A DNA stretch of 64,000 nt. Origin: Mycobacteriales bacterium. Lineage in GTDB: Bacteria; Actinomycetota; Actinomycetes; Mycobacteriales; Mycobacteriaceae. The notes beneath the pieces were generated by a model that was not told the DNA's origin, did not search any database, and saw nothing but the letters and a program-made list of their open reading frames with translations. Positions 38,210 through 46,563 of the stretch are shown here, in pieces (position 1 is the first letter of the stretch; the number at the start of each line of letters is the position of its first letter). The DNA lies in contig DUTM01000005.1 in NCBI GenBank assembly GCA_012842085.1, forward strand, positions 62,001 to 126,000. The letters run 5' to 3'. The position numbers and the translations under genes were made by a program.

Positions 38210-39870
38210 ATGCGCTCCGGTGCGGTCACGCCCAGGAGCTGGAGGCCATTCTCAAGAGTCTGGCGCGCAGCAGCACACAGGGCTAGGCGGGCAGAATGTA
38301 GGGAAGCTTCTGTGTCGTTGTCGACGGCATCAGCTTTCGGAAGTACCTGGCAGGAGTCATAGAAGCGGTGGTAGTCCCCAGCCAGATCCTCTAAGTAGCG
38401 GGCAACACGGTGTGGTTCTCGCAATTCGGCGGCACTAGCCACGACTGCCGGGAATTCACCCAGGTTGCGAATAAGTTTGCCTTCCTTCTCGTGGGTCAGC
38501 AAAGCAAGATCCGCGGCTTCAGTATCCACACCAAGTTCGTCAGCTTTCCGCTGCAACGAGCAGAGGCGTGCATGTGCGTACTGCACATAGAACACGGGGT
38601 TGTCATTGGACTGAGATGCCCACAAATCGAGGTCGATATCCAGAGTGGAGTCCACGGAGCTGCGGATCATCGAGTATCGTGCAGCATCAACCCCAATTGC
38701 TTCTACGAGGTCATCAAGGGTGATGACGGTGCCGGCGCGCTTGGACATTTTGACGGCCTTACCGTCGCGCACCAAATTGACCATTTGGCCGATGAGCACT
38801 TCCACACCATCGGGGTCGTACCCCATTGCTTGGGCAGCAGCTTTGAGACGCGCGATGTAACCGTGGTGATCCGCACCCAGCATGTAGATGCACAGGTCGT
38901 GGCCGCGGTCGAATTTGTCTTTCACATAGGCGATGTCGCCAGCAATATAGGCGGCATTGCCATCGGATTTAAGAACCACACGGTCCTTGTCATCACCGAA
39001 GGCGGAGGAACGCAGCCACCAGGCGCCATCTTCAAAATAGAGGTTTCCAGAATCTTTGAGGATCTCAATGGCTTCATCTACTTTGCCTTTTTCGAATAAC
39101 GAATTTTCGTGGAAGTAGACATCGAAGTGGGTTCCGAAATCCCCGAGGGTCTTTTTGATGTGGTCGAACATCATCTCAACACCAGCTGCGCGGAATTTTT
39201 CTTGTCGTTCTTCCGCAGGCATTTCGACCACTGCCGGATCATCTATTACAACCTGTGAGGCAATTTCATTGATGTATGCGCCCGCGTAGCCATCTTCCGG
39301 GGTGTCTTCTCCCAGTGCGGCGGCGACTAGGGAGCGGGCAAAGCGGTCGATCTGGTTGCCGTGATCATTGAAGTAGTATTCGCGAGTAACTTCCGCACCT
39401 TGTGCTTCCATTACTCGGCCGAGTGCGTCACCGACGGCAGCCCAGCGAGTACCCCCAAGGTGGATGGGGCCGGTCGGGTTAGCCGACACGAATTCAAGGT
39501 TGATCTTTTTGCCGGCATATAGTTCGCCTGTTCCGAACTTCTTGCCTTGCTGCAAAATGTTTGACACCAGGGCGCCTTGGGCGGCTGCCGCAAGACGCAT
39601 GTTCACGAATCCCGGTCCTGCCACAGTTGCTTCGGCAATTGCCGGATCTGCAGCCAGTTCAGCAGCTAGCTTCTCCCCCAGTTGGCGAGGGTTGGTGCCG
39701 AATTTTTTGGCGCATTGGAGGGCGACGGTGGTTGCATAATCACCGTGTTCTGGGTTTCGTGGGCGCTCGACGGCAACTTCCGCGGGAAGTTCTGTGGAGT
39801 CGAGCCCATTTGCCTGCACAACCCGGGTAAGGGCGGCGTGTACTACTTTTCCTAGTTCTACTGGTGTCAC
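38206..39870 (-). CDS. argS: Arginyl-tRNA synthetase
   Basis: A 554-residue class I synthetase. The N-terminal additional domain (residues 1-100, with [20 protein letters not shown]) recognises the tRNA D-loop. The HIGH motif is [14 protein letters not shown] and the KMSKS equivalent is [15 protein letters not shown]. The anticodon-binding C-terminus ends [10 protein letters not shown]. First gene of the long minus-strand run; a tRNA-Arg gene lies 123 bases upstream on the other strand. Confidence 0.97.
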   Translation of the reverse strand: MTPVELGKVVHAALTRVVQANGLDSTELPAEVAVERPRNPEHGDYATTVALQCAKKFGTNPRQLGEKLAAELAADPAIAEATVAGPGFVNMRLAAAAQGALVSNILQQGKKFGTGELYAGKKINLEFVSANPTGPIHLGGTRWAAVGDALGRVMEAQGAEVTREYYFNDHGNQIDRFARSLVAAALGEDTPEDGYAGAYINEIASQVVIDDPAVVEMPAEERQEKFRAAGVEMMFDHIKKTLGDFGTHFDVYFHENSLFEKGKVDEAIEILKDSGNLYFEDGAWWLRSSAFGDDKDRVVLKSDGNAAYIAGDIAYVKDKFDRGHDLCIYMLGADHHGYIARLKAAAQAMGYDPDGVEVLIGQMVNLVRDGKAVKMSKRAGTVITLDDLVEAIGVDAARYSMIRSSVDSTLDIDLDLWASQSNDNPVFYVQYAHARLCSLQRKADELGVDTEAADLALLTHEKEGKLIRNLGEFPAVVASAAELREPHRVARYLEDLAGDYHRFYDSCQVLPKADAVDNDTEASLHSARLALCAAARQTLENGLQLLGVTAPERM

Positions 39871-39993
39871 AATTCCCCATTCTAAGGGTTTACGTGCATA
39901 AAGTGTTACCTGTGCAGCTTACCGACTTGGTCCAGCTTGCATGTGGGGCAAGTGGTACCTAAGAAAAGAGACTGCTACACTTTAAAACGGTTC

Positions 39994-40066
39994 GCCTCCG
40001 TAGCTCAGCGGATAGAGCATTGGTTTCCGGTACCAAGGGTCGCACGTTCGATTCGTGTCGGGGGCA
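39994..40066 (+). tRNA. tRNA-Arg (anticodon CCG)
   Basis: A full 73-base cloverleaf. Acceptor stem GCCTCCG/CGGGGGC has one G-U pair; D stem GCTC/GAGC; anticodon stem TTGGT/ACCAA with the 7-base loop TTCCGGT, so the anticodon is CCG at 40026-40028 (reads CGG); T stem GCACG/CGTGT with TTCGATT. The discriminator base is A; CCA is not encoded. It sits beside argS, a fitting though possibly chance pairing. Confidence 0.97.
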
Positions 40067-40079
40067 CAACAACTAAGAA

Positions 40080-40113
40080 GGGGCCTCCACAGCTTTGTGG
40101 AGGCCCCTTTTTT
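40080..40113 (+). terminator. Strong intrinsic terminator after tRNA-Arg
   Basis: GGGGCCTCCACA pairs perfectly with TGTGGAGGCCCC across a GCTT loop, followed by TTTTTT. It ends tRNA-Arg transcription and could also stop minus-strand transcripts arriving from the SQR gene pair, although the A/T tract favours the plus direction. Confidence 0.92.
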
Positions 40114-40144
40114 ATGGAATTTTTGTGTTGCAGCGCAACCCAGT

Positions 40145-40294
40145 CTACTTGAAGACAACCCGCAGCATCTTCAGGTTAAAGAAGATAAAACGGAAGAACT
40201 GTGTGAAGGGGTTCTGCCGTGCCCGCAGGGTCTGCTTAGTGGGTAGAGGCGCGTTATCAATCCTGTGCTGGATAGCATCATTCAGATCAGCCAT
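40145..40294 (-). CDS. Small 49-residue protein downstream of the SQR-like gene
   Basis: ATG at 40294 follows AAGGAG, which overlaps the stop codon of the SQR-like gene, with only 10 bases between the genes, so it is likely translated from the same transcript. The product begins MADLNDAIQHRIDNAPLP and continues with a basic stretch (TKQTLRARQNPFTQ) and an aromatic amphipathic tail (FFRFIFFNLKMLRVVFK). It is too short for a domain call. The tail could sit on the membrane surface, perhaps with the quinone reductase. Function unknown. Confidence 0.7.
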   Translation of the reverse strand: MADLNDAIQHRIDNAPLPTKQTLRARQNPFTQFFRFIFFNLKMLRVVFK

Positions 40295-40304
40295 TGGTTT
40301 CTCC

Positions 40305-41759
40305 TTATCCTGGAATTAGCCACCAGAACGGATGGCCCTTGGCTTTGTAAATGAACAGGTAATGGAGCATGAGCTTGGTCCAGTGACCGAAAAGCCCAAT
40401 CTTTCCAACAGTGTATTTCGAGCGTCCCGTCTCTGGGAATTCTTCCTTGTTCGGAACCACTGGGTCCATCACCATGGAAGCGGCGGAACCAGCTAGGAAA
40501 CCGGTACCGGTGGAAGCCACACAGGCTGCACCCAGATATGCCATGGAGCCATTGCGCTCCTTGACTTTCTTGCCTTTAACGCGTTCCGCGATCGTTTTGG
40601 CAACCATGGTCGCCATATCTCCCGACGGCATACCGGTGCGTGGAGGCGCCGGTGTGATGTTCGTTCCGTCGGGGGCAGTACGAGGCTCAGAGATCGGGTG
40701 TGGCGGAGCAAATGCGATACCTACTGCATAAATATTGTCGTAGGCGGGGCTTTGGTAAGTGACAGGCCAGTCCGAGGCATGCCAATCTTTCCGTTCTACA
40801 CCGTATTTGGCGTCTACCTTCATCATGTTGTTGGGGGCAAACACCTTGTCGTAGAGGTCTTCTCCATTGGGGCCGACGGCGCCTAGTTTCACGCCCGCAA
40901 ACGGCGGCAGAAGCATCGCGTAGTCGAAGTCAATGGTGCCCTTGTTGCCGTCAAGGTCCACATATGAGCACTCGCCGTCACGCACCTCGGTGACAGCGGC
41001 TCCCACTACTGCCTTGATGCCGCGTTCGCGGAAGAGTGACTCTGTCCAGAGTCGGCTATTGGTGCGGTAGCCATCTTCATCGAAGATCATGCCGCCGACA
41101 CCAAAGTCACCCAACTCGGCTTCGTTGGTGATCCAAATTAATTCCGCTTGATCACGGAGTCCATTTTCGCGAAGGTCCCCGTCGATGTTGAAAAGATACT
41201 CGAAGGCGGCACCTTGGCAGGTGCAAGTTCCATGGCCGGTACCGACCACGAACTTCTTCTTTGCGCCTTGCTTCATCTCCTCAATATGCTTCTGGAAAAC
41301 TTCACCAGCTTCGTGGGCATGGTCTGCCGTGCACACCGAGTAGCTGTGCCCTTCGGCAGGCCCAAGTCCCGGTGTAGCAGCAAAGTTAAGCAGCGGACCA
41401 GTCGCGTTGACTAGGTAATCGTATTCAACTTTCGCTGTTTTCCCTGCGTTTTCGTCGTCTGAATATTCAATTTCAACGAAAGGAGTGGGGTCATCGGCGG
41501 TACCTTCAGGATGAATGACCCGGCCATAGGCCTGGTGCCATTCAATACCCTTCTTTTTGTAGAACGGCGCTAACGGAAAAACGACTTTCTTGCGTGCCAT
41601 TTTTCCGGTTCCTACCCAAATATTGGACGGGACCCAGTTCCATTCTGGTTGCGGGGAAACCACAATAACGTCGTGCTCTTTTTTCTTAAGCAACCGACGT
41701 AGGTTCATTGCAACTGTATGCCCGGAGATACCAGCACCGAGTACGAGGACTCTGGCCAT
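40305..41759 (-). CDS. Sulfide:quinone oxidoreductase-like FAD flavoprotein
   Basis: A 484-residue protein of the two-Rossmann disulfide-reductase class. The FAD motif is VLVLGAGISGHTVAMNLRRL and YLVNATGPLLNF is the second FAD contact. Cys residues occur in SVCTADHAHE and VGTGHGTCTCQGAAFEY, where SQR-type enzymes keep their sulfur-relay Cys. The C-terminal tail (LMLHYLFIYKAKGHPFWW) is hydrophobic and basic, fitting monotopic membrane attachment. SQR oxidises sulfide and reduces menaquinone; a type II NADH dehydrogenase-like role is the alternative but lacks support from these Cys motifs. The ATG follows AGAAGGAG. A 49-residue gene follows. Confidence 0.8.
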   Translation of the reverse strand: MARVLVLGAGISGHTVAMNLRRLLKKKEHDVIVVSPQPEWNWVPSNIWVGTGKMARKKVVFPLAPFYKKKGIEWHQAYGRVIHPEGTADDPTPFVEIEYSDDENAGKTAKVEYDYLVNATGPLLNFAATPGLGPAEGHSYSVCTADHAHEAGEVFQKHIEEMKQGAKKKFVVGTGHGTCTCQGAAFEYLFNIDGDLRENGLRDQAELIWITNEAELGDFGVGGMIFDEDGYRTNSRLWTESLFRERGIKAVVGAAVTEVRDGECSYVDLDGNKGTIDFDYAMLLPPFAGVKLGAVGPNGEDLYDKVFAPNNMMKVDAKYGVERKDWHASDWPVTYQSPAYDNIYAVGIAFAPPHPISEPRTAPDGTNITPAPPRTGMPSGDMATMVAKTIAERVKGKKVKERNGSMAYLGAACVASTGTGFLAGSAASMVMDPVVPNKEEFPETGRSKYTVGKIGLFGHWTKLMLHYLFIYKAKGHPFWWLIPG

Positions 41760-41792
41760 GAAAGTTCTCCTTCTAGAGACAATTAAAGGTGT

Positions 41793-41820
41793 GGTGTGCG
41801 GCTAGGTTTTTTAGCACACC
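41793..41820 (-). terminator. Hairpin between the SbcC-like and SQR-like genes
   Basis: On the minus strand GGTGTGC pairs with GCACACC (7 bases, 14-base loop) and TTTAATT follows. It lies 62 bases after the SbcC-like stop and ahead of the SQR-like start, so it may end the upstream operon or act in the SQR leader. Confidence 0.45.
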
Positions 41821-41882
41821 CTCAGTTATCTAATCTAAATCAGTATTTGTGACCTATTTACAACACTGGAAATTAGTTTCAT

Positions 41883-44465
41883 TTACATCTTCTCGCGGCG
41901 TGCCGGAATGTCCGCGAAGCGTTCCGGAGCACAGGTAAAGATAAATATTTGGCCGCCGTTTTTAACTGGTCCGTCTGCTTCATTTGTTTGAGATCCGGCA
42001 ACAAGAGCGAGTGTTTCCACCATTAAATCCAATCGCTCTGGATCGGAGTAACCCAACACGTCGTCCAGTATGACGGGCACTGCTCCCTTATCTACTAGAT
42101 AGAAACAGGCGAGCCGTGAAAGCACCGCCAACTGTTCTTTGGTACCTGCAGAAAGATCCTCAAAAGCGATAGGATTAGCACCCGTTTTTGTTATGGCGCT
42201 TGTGATTTGAAGATTTTCATCAATTGTTACTTGGAAGGACTCTCCCCACACTTTCTGGCCCAACTTTTGGAGGGTGCGGAGGTAGGGCTGCTGATAATGC
42301 TGTGCCGATTCGCTGCGTGCCACTTCCAGGGTTTCACGCAATAACGCAATAGCCGCAGCATGTTTTTCCACATCATCAAGTTCCGATTTGGCAACATCGT
42401 ACTCTCTTTGCGCTTCTTGGAGTTGCCCCGCATACCCCTCCGAGAGTCGAACTTCGAGTTGTGCTTTGGCGCGAATTGTCTCCTGCTCGCTAGTAGCTAA
42501 TTGCTCTTTAAGTTGCGCAGTTGTTTCCTGAAGTTGCTCAAAGTTCTTTTGAGCTTCTTCGGTGGACTCCAAATCTTCTTTAAGCAGTTTCAAACGTTTC
42601 GTAAGTTCCGTTTCACTGAGCTTCAGCTTCGAGTAGTGCTCCTCATTATTGTGAAGCGCAGAAACGTCCACATCCAACGTTTTCAGTTCGGTGGAAATGT
42701 CCGACAAAGCAGCAAGGTTGGCACTGCGGCGCTCTTTCAGCACTGACGCATTATGCTCCTCTTCTTGCAGATCACTCTGTGTCCTGGTGAGCTCTGTCCG
42801 CTTAGCTTGCAGGTCAGCTTCCGACGAAAGCTCTAGTCCACTCTGCTGTGCTTCCTGCACAATTTTCTCGCCATAGGTGTCTAGGGTTTCTTCACATGTC
42901 GCCAGTTCGCGAGTCAGCTCAGCTATTGTTCCCTGCTGCACGTATGCCCGATATTCGACTTCTAGCTGGTTGAGTTTTTCTTGTTGAACTTCCCACTCGG
43001 CTTTTTGTTTTTCTGCTTCCTCCCATTTCGTCACCCCCAATTTCGCAATACTGTTGTCGAACTGCTGGGTGAGCTCGTTGTGTTCTGCATGTAATTGTGC
43101 GGCTTCCTCCCCCGGAGACAGCACAATTTTTACCGCTTCGGGAACTTCAATTGTGGTTTCTTCACTTATCTGCAGGCTGGTTTCTGCAGTAATCTTTTCC
43201 CCTTGCACAAGCACCTGATCGTTCAATGGTTCGATGCGTGCAGATGTTGCGGCTAATGTCCGAGCAGCGGCTAACTGGGAAATCCGTTCAAATAAGTCCC
43301 GCGTGTGTTGATAGATATCTGGATCGTAAGAGCTCTCTCCTAGCTGCTCTTCTACAGCGGTGATCTGGTTTCGGTAGTTTTCCAGTTTGCTGAGTTGTTT
43401 TTCTAAATGTTCTTTACGTTCCAGCACCTGAGCTGCTGCGACAAAATCTGATTCCCGCTGGAGTTCTTCTTCTTTGAGTGTTAATTCTTTTCTGCGATGT
43501 GATAGTTCTTCTTCGCTAAGTGGCACGAGCTGCGCAAGCTCATCCTCCAAACGCGTTTTTCTTTCACGCAGTTTTTCAATACGCTGCTGTTTTTCAGTTT
43601 CTGCCTTAATAACGAGTTGCACAGCGTTAATTTGTTGAGAAATAGTGTCTTTTTTAGCAGTGAGGGATTGTATCTGTGCAGCGGCCTCGGATTGTTTTTC
43701 AACAATTTTTTGCACTGCACCCATTTCGGTGGATGACACTTCGAACTGTTTTTCAAGCTGCTGAGTATCCCGAACAAGTTGCTCCACTGTCTGGGATTCT
43801 TCCTTTACCCGCGCAACCTGATCCTGCACGGATTCAACCCGCTTGGACAGCTTGGCTACCTGCTCCCGCTGGGTGGTGAAGTTCTTGTTTTCGCGGCCGG
43901 TGGGAGTGAAATATTTGGCGAATTCCGTATCTACGGCACTCAGCAGATCCGCTTCATCGCCTTCGTGGTGTCGGTTTGCGGCAGCATCGAGTGCTTCTTG
44001 CAAAGCTGATTGTTGGGTGGTGAGTTGAAAACTGTCGAGTTCTTCTTCCTGTAAGAACCGCAGTGCTTCAAACAGTGCTGTGTCTTCGTGTTCTGCCAGA
44101 AGTTGTTGCACATAGTTGTGGGCTGGGCTGCCGGTTAATGCCTCTTTGGTTCCTGCCGGGAATGTGAGTACGGTTTCGCTGCCGCGACCCGCGCCGAATT
44201 TCTTTTCTAAGTGCAGCCGCTCTGGGCCAATGGTGACATCAATGGCGACTGTTGCGGGGCGATCACTGTCTCTTTTGAGGACTCGCCGTACTTTCTGTTT
44301 TTTGGAGGTGGCCTGTTCGTTCAGCACCAGGCCAATGGCCTCAATAACAGAGGATTTTCCGGACTGGTTCGGCCCAGAAACAACAGTTATTCCTGTGTCC
44401 TGGAAAGTTATTTTCTTATTGGCGATTCCCCGATAGTCGACCAGCTCTACACCGTGAATTTTCAT
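41883..44465 (-). CDS. SbcC/Rad50-like SMC-type ATPase (Rv1278 type)
   Basis: An 860-residue protein. The N-terminal ATPase half has Walker A VVSGPNQSGKSSVIEAIG; residues 170-710 are mostly coiled coil (long E/K/Q/L runs); the C-terminal half has the signature LSAGTKEQLAVLSRL and Walker B AVPVILDDVLGYSDPERL. I see no CxxC zinc hook in the middle, where Rad50 and SbcC have one, so dimerisation of the coil tips would differ. It overlaps the SbcD-like gene (ATGA), so the two products probably form an SbcCD-like nuclease complex. It corresponds in place and length to Rv1278; the biological role is not established. Confidence 0.85.
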   Translation of the reverse strand: MKIHGVELVDYRGIANKKITFQDTGITVVSGPNQSGKSSVIEAIGLVLNEQATSKKQKVRRVLKRDSDRPATVAIDVTIGPERLHLEKKFGAGRGSETVLTFPAGTKEALTGSPAHNYVQQLLAEHEDTALFEALRFLQEEELDSFQLTTQQSALQEALDAAANRHHEGDEADLLSAVDTEFAKYFTPTGRENKNFTTQREQVAKLSKRVESVQDQVARVKEESQTVEQLVRDTQQLEKQFEVSSTEMGAVQKIVEKQSEAAAQIQSLTAKKDTISQQINAVQLVIKAETEKQQRIEKLRERKTRLEDELAQLVPLSEEELSHRRKELTLKEEELQRESDFVAAAQVLERKEHLEKQLSKLENYRNQITAVEEQLGESSYDPDIYQHTRDLFERISQLAAARTLAATSARIEPLNDQVLVQGEKITAETSLQISEETTIEVPEAVKIVLSPGEEAAQLHAEHNELTQQFDNSIAKLGVTKWEEAEKQKAEWEVQQEKLNQLEVEYRAYVQQGTIAELTRELATCEETLDTYGEKIVQEAQQSGLELSSEADLQAKRTELTRTQSDLQEEEHNASVLKERRSANLAALSDISTELKTLDVDVSALHNNEEHYSKLKLSETELTKRLKLLKEDLESTEEAQKNFEQLQETTAQLKEQLATSEQETIRAKAQLEVRLSEGYAGQLQEAQREYDVAKSELDDVEKHAAAIALLRETLEVARSESAQHYQQPYLRTLQKLGQKVWGESFQVTIDENLQITSAITKTGANPIAFEDLSAGTKEQLAVLSRLACFYLVDKGAVPVILDDVLGYSDPERLDLMVETLALVAGSQTNEADGPVKNGGQIFIFTCAPERFADIPARREKM

Positions 44466-45619
44466 GATGCGGCACCCCTTTCGGTAGCTAGCCGATAGAG
44501 CAAGGTGAGCGCATTCGTAGCAGTTTCGTCGCCTGCTTCCGCCTGCTCAAGCAGTTTTTCAGCTGCTGTTTTGGCATACCCACTCACATAGTCGTCAAGA
44601 TCTTGCTCGTCGGGAAGAGTGCGTTGTTCGCTGTGTCGTTCCCACAGGTGGAAACCTGCAAACATGGTGCCCCATTTGTGCACGTAGTTTTCCACCTCAG
44701 CCATGACAGACACTGGCACATATGCTTTGAGTCCGAGTCTCACAGCGTGTTTATGTTTTTTGGGAAGCTTTTGCAGTTGTGCATCAAGAGCGTGCAGGTC
44801 CTCCAGACTGCGAACCTCTCCGTGGAGGGTGGTGAAGCGCCACTCCCCAGTCTTTACCTGGGTTACTTCACAACTGTCACCGTCCAGCTCCACCAGCAAT
44901 GCGTTTCCGGAAGCTTTCTCAACATCATCAAAATCGGTGGTTTCTGGTGATCCGGAATACCAGATGCGTCCACTGTCACCTACCGAAGTGGTGGAATGGC
45001 GGTCGCCTAAAGCAACATAATCAACATTTTTGGTGGTCAATAAATTCTCAAGCGCAGCGACATCCACAACCTCCGCATTATCCACCTCATTCATCTCGGG
45101 CGCGAAGGTGTTCACACTCCCGTGCCCCACGACGACTCGGTACGGTGTTGCAGATTCATCTGGAAGGTTTCTGGTGCTCGTAAAAATCGGGTTTTCGGTT
45201 GGGAAGCGGTCAGTGAATGGCCCCACTACGAGTTCACAGTGCGGGATCGCATCCATGACAGCCGACTGCTCTGCGACATGCACATTGTCGGGCTGGTGTT
45301 CCAAAAATGCGGTACTCCGGTAAACGCTTTCATAATGGTAGGGATCATGGTTTCCCGGAACCAGTACTACCGGGCAAGGAACGTCGCCTAGGAGTTCCAG
45401 TAGTGGCAGTACTACAGAGGGAGCGAGTTGTGGGCTGTCAAAAATATCACCGGCGACGACAATCCCATCGACTTCTTCGGTGGTGGCAATATCGCACAGT
45501 TTTTCGACGGCATCGAGTCGGCTGTTGAGGAAAATGGCACGACTAGTGTCTGTAAGGTGCCTCCGGGTCATCCCAATGTGCCAATCGCTGGTGTGTAAGA
45601 GCCGTAGTGGTGCAGTCAC
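44462..45619 (-). CDS. SbcD/Mre11-like metallophosphoesterase (Rv1277 type)
   Basis: A 385-residue calcineurin-like phosphoesterase. Metal and active-site motifs are present in order: LLHTSDWHIG, VVAGDIFDSPQ, LVPGNHDPYH, VVGHGSVN and YVALGDRHSTT. The C-terminal 130 residues include an acidic region likely to contact the coiled-coil partner. The GTG start overlaps the SWIM gene stop by one base (TAGTG) and its end overlaps the SbcC-like start. By analogy to SbcCD/Mre11-Rad50 it would cut DNA ends or hairpins. Confidence 0.87.
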   Translation of the reverse strand: MTAPLRLLHTSDWHIGMTRRHLTDTSRAIFLNSRLDAVEKLCDIATTEEVDGIVVAGDIFDSPQLAPSVVLPLLELLGDVPCPVVLVPGNHDPYHYESVYRSTAFLEHQPDNVHVAEQSAVMDAIPHCELVVGPFTDRFPTENPIFTSTRNLPDESATPYRVVVGHGSVNTFAPEMNEVDNAEVVDVAALENLLTTKNVDYVALGDRHSTTSVGDSGRIWYSGSPETTDFDDVEKASGNALLVELDGDSCEVTQVKTGEWRFTTLHGEVRSLEDLHALDAQLQKLPKKHKHAVRLGLKAYVPVSVMAEVENYVHKWGTMFAGFHLWERHSEQRTLPDEQDLDDYVSGYAKTAAEKLLEQAEAGDETATNALTLLYRLATERGAAS

Positions 45620-46563
45620 TATTCCTCCTCTCCTCTATTATCCTGATGTGCGCTGTCCGCTGAAGGTTCTGACTGCTGTGTGTCCATACTCTGTGACCCC
45701 GGCTGTTGTTTACAGAGGTGCTGCCAAGCATCGCGCAGATCCGATTCGAGGGTGAGTTTCTCCACCGGATCAGGGCTAATACTGCTTGCCACCGTCATCC
45801 ACTGGACCGCATCTAACTGCTGGTATGCAGGTTCAGGGGTGGGCGTCGGCAAGGGAGGCAGCTCTCCCGAGAGCTCCCAATAGGCAATCGGGTCAAGGCC
45901 TCTTTTCCCTGTTGTTTTGGCAGTCTTGGTGCTGTCCTCGGTGTGGTTTTCAGAATTCTTGTTCCGCCACGGTGTGTGTTCTGGTGGCTGAAGGTTTTCG
46001 GAAACATCCGAATTTGGGGCTATCGGATCTGTGCTTTTGTCCACGAGGATTTCTGAAAGATCTACACCCCGCACCGTAAGGTAGCTGTGCGGATCCCGAT
46101 CCAACCGCTCCACCAGCAGGCATCCCAAAGCCAACACATGGGCACACCGGCCTTGGGTTCGCGGACACGAGCACTCGCAATGCAGTTGGTCGGCCGCAAA
46201 CTCGAGAATTGGTTCCAGAAACTCTGGCAGGATGCCGCTAATAATCTGTTCTGCACTTCCGGGGTGACGGGCGATCACCTCGCGCAACTGTTGCTGCACA
46301 TCCTCGGAGATTGGGGGGAATGTAATAAGCGGGCTGAACGGTTCTAACTGGCTCCCACTTACCTCCCCCGCAACAGCACCACCTTGCATTTCCAAAGCCA
46401 GTACCGCCCCATTGCGAGCTAATGCACGGGCGCGGGCGATGACAGGATGGCGAACTGTTTTATTCCCTTCGCGAAGCGGTTGTTCAAGAATTCTTTCAAC
46501 CTGCTTACCCCACCAGGTTCGTCCAAAGTGCCCCGATTTACGTTGTGCTAACAGCCCGACCAT
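45619..46563 (-). CDS. SWIM zinc-finger protein (Rv2102 type)
   Basis: A 314-residue protein. A SWIM motif near residue 145 reads CECSCPRTQGRCAH, with the CxC...CxH zinc ligands. The N-terminus (KSGHFGRTWWGKQVERILEQ) is conserved among actinobacterial partners of the HelZ helicase. The C-terminal 120 residues are polar and probably disordered, ending in an acidic tail. The TGATG overlap with the helicase stop and the TAGTG overlap with the SbcD-like start place it in a coupled unit. SWIM domains bind DNA or protein; a direct helicase-accessory role is inferred. Confidence 0.83.
   Translation of the reverse strand: MVGLLAQRKSGHFGRTWWGKQVERILEQPLREGNKTVRHPVIARARALARNGAVLALEMQGGAVAGEVSGSQLEPFSPLITFPPISEDVQQQLREVIARHPGSAEQIISGILPEFLEPILEFAADQLHCECSCPRTQGRCAHVLALGCLLVERLDRDPHSYLTVRGVDLSEILVDKSTDPIAPNSDVSENLQPPEHTPWRNKNSENHTEDSTKTAKTTGKRGLDPIAYWELSGELPPLPTPTPEPAYQQLDAVQWMTVASSISPDPVEKLTLESDLRDAWQHLCKQQPGSQSMDTQQSEPSADSAHQDNRGEEE

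Noticed and set aside
40095-40319. A 74-codon plus-strand frame after the tRNA terminator
   Set aside because: It starts within the terminator hairpin and is antisense to the better supported 49-residue gene with a ribosome site.
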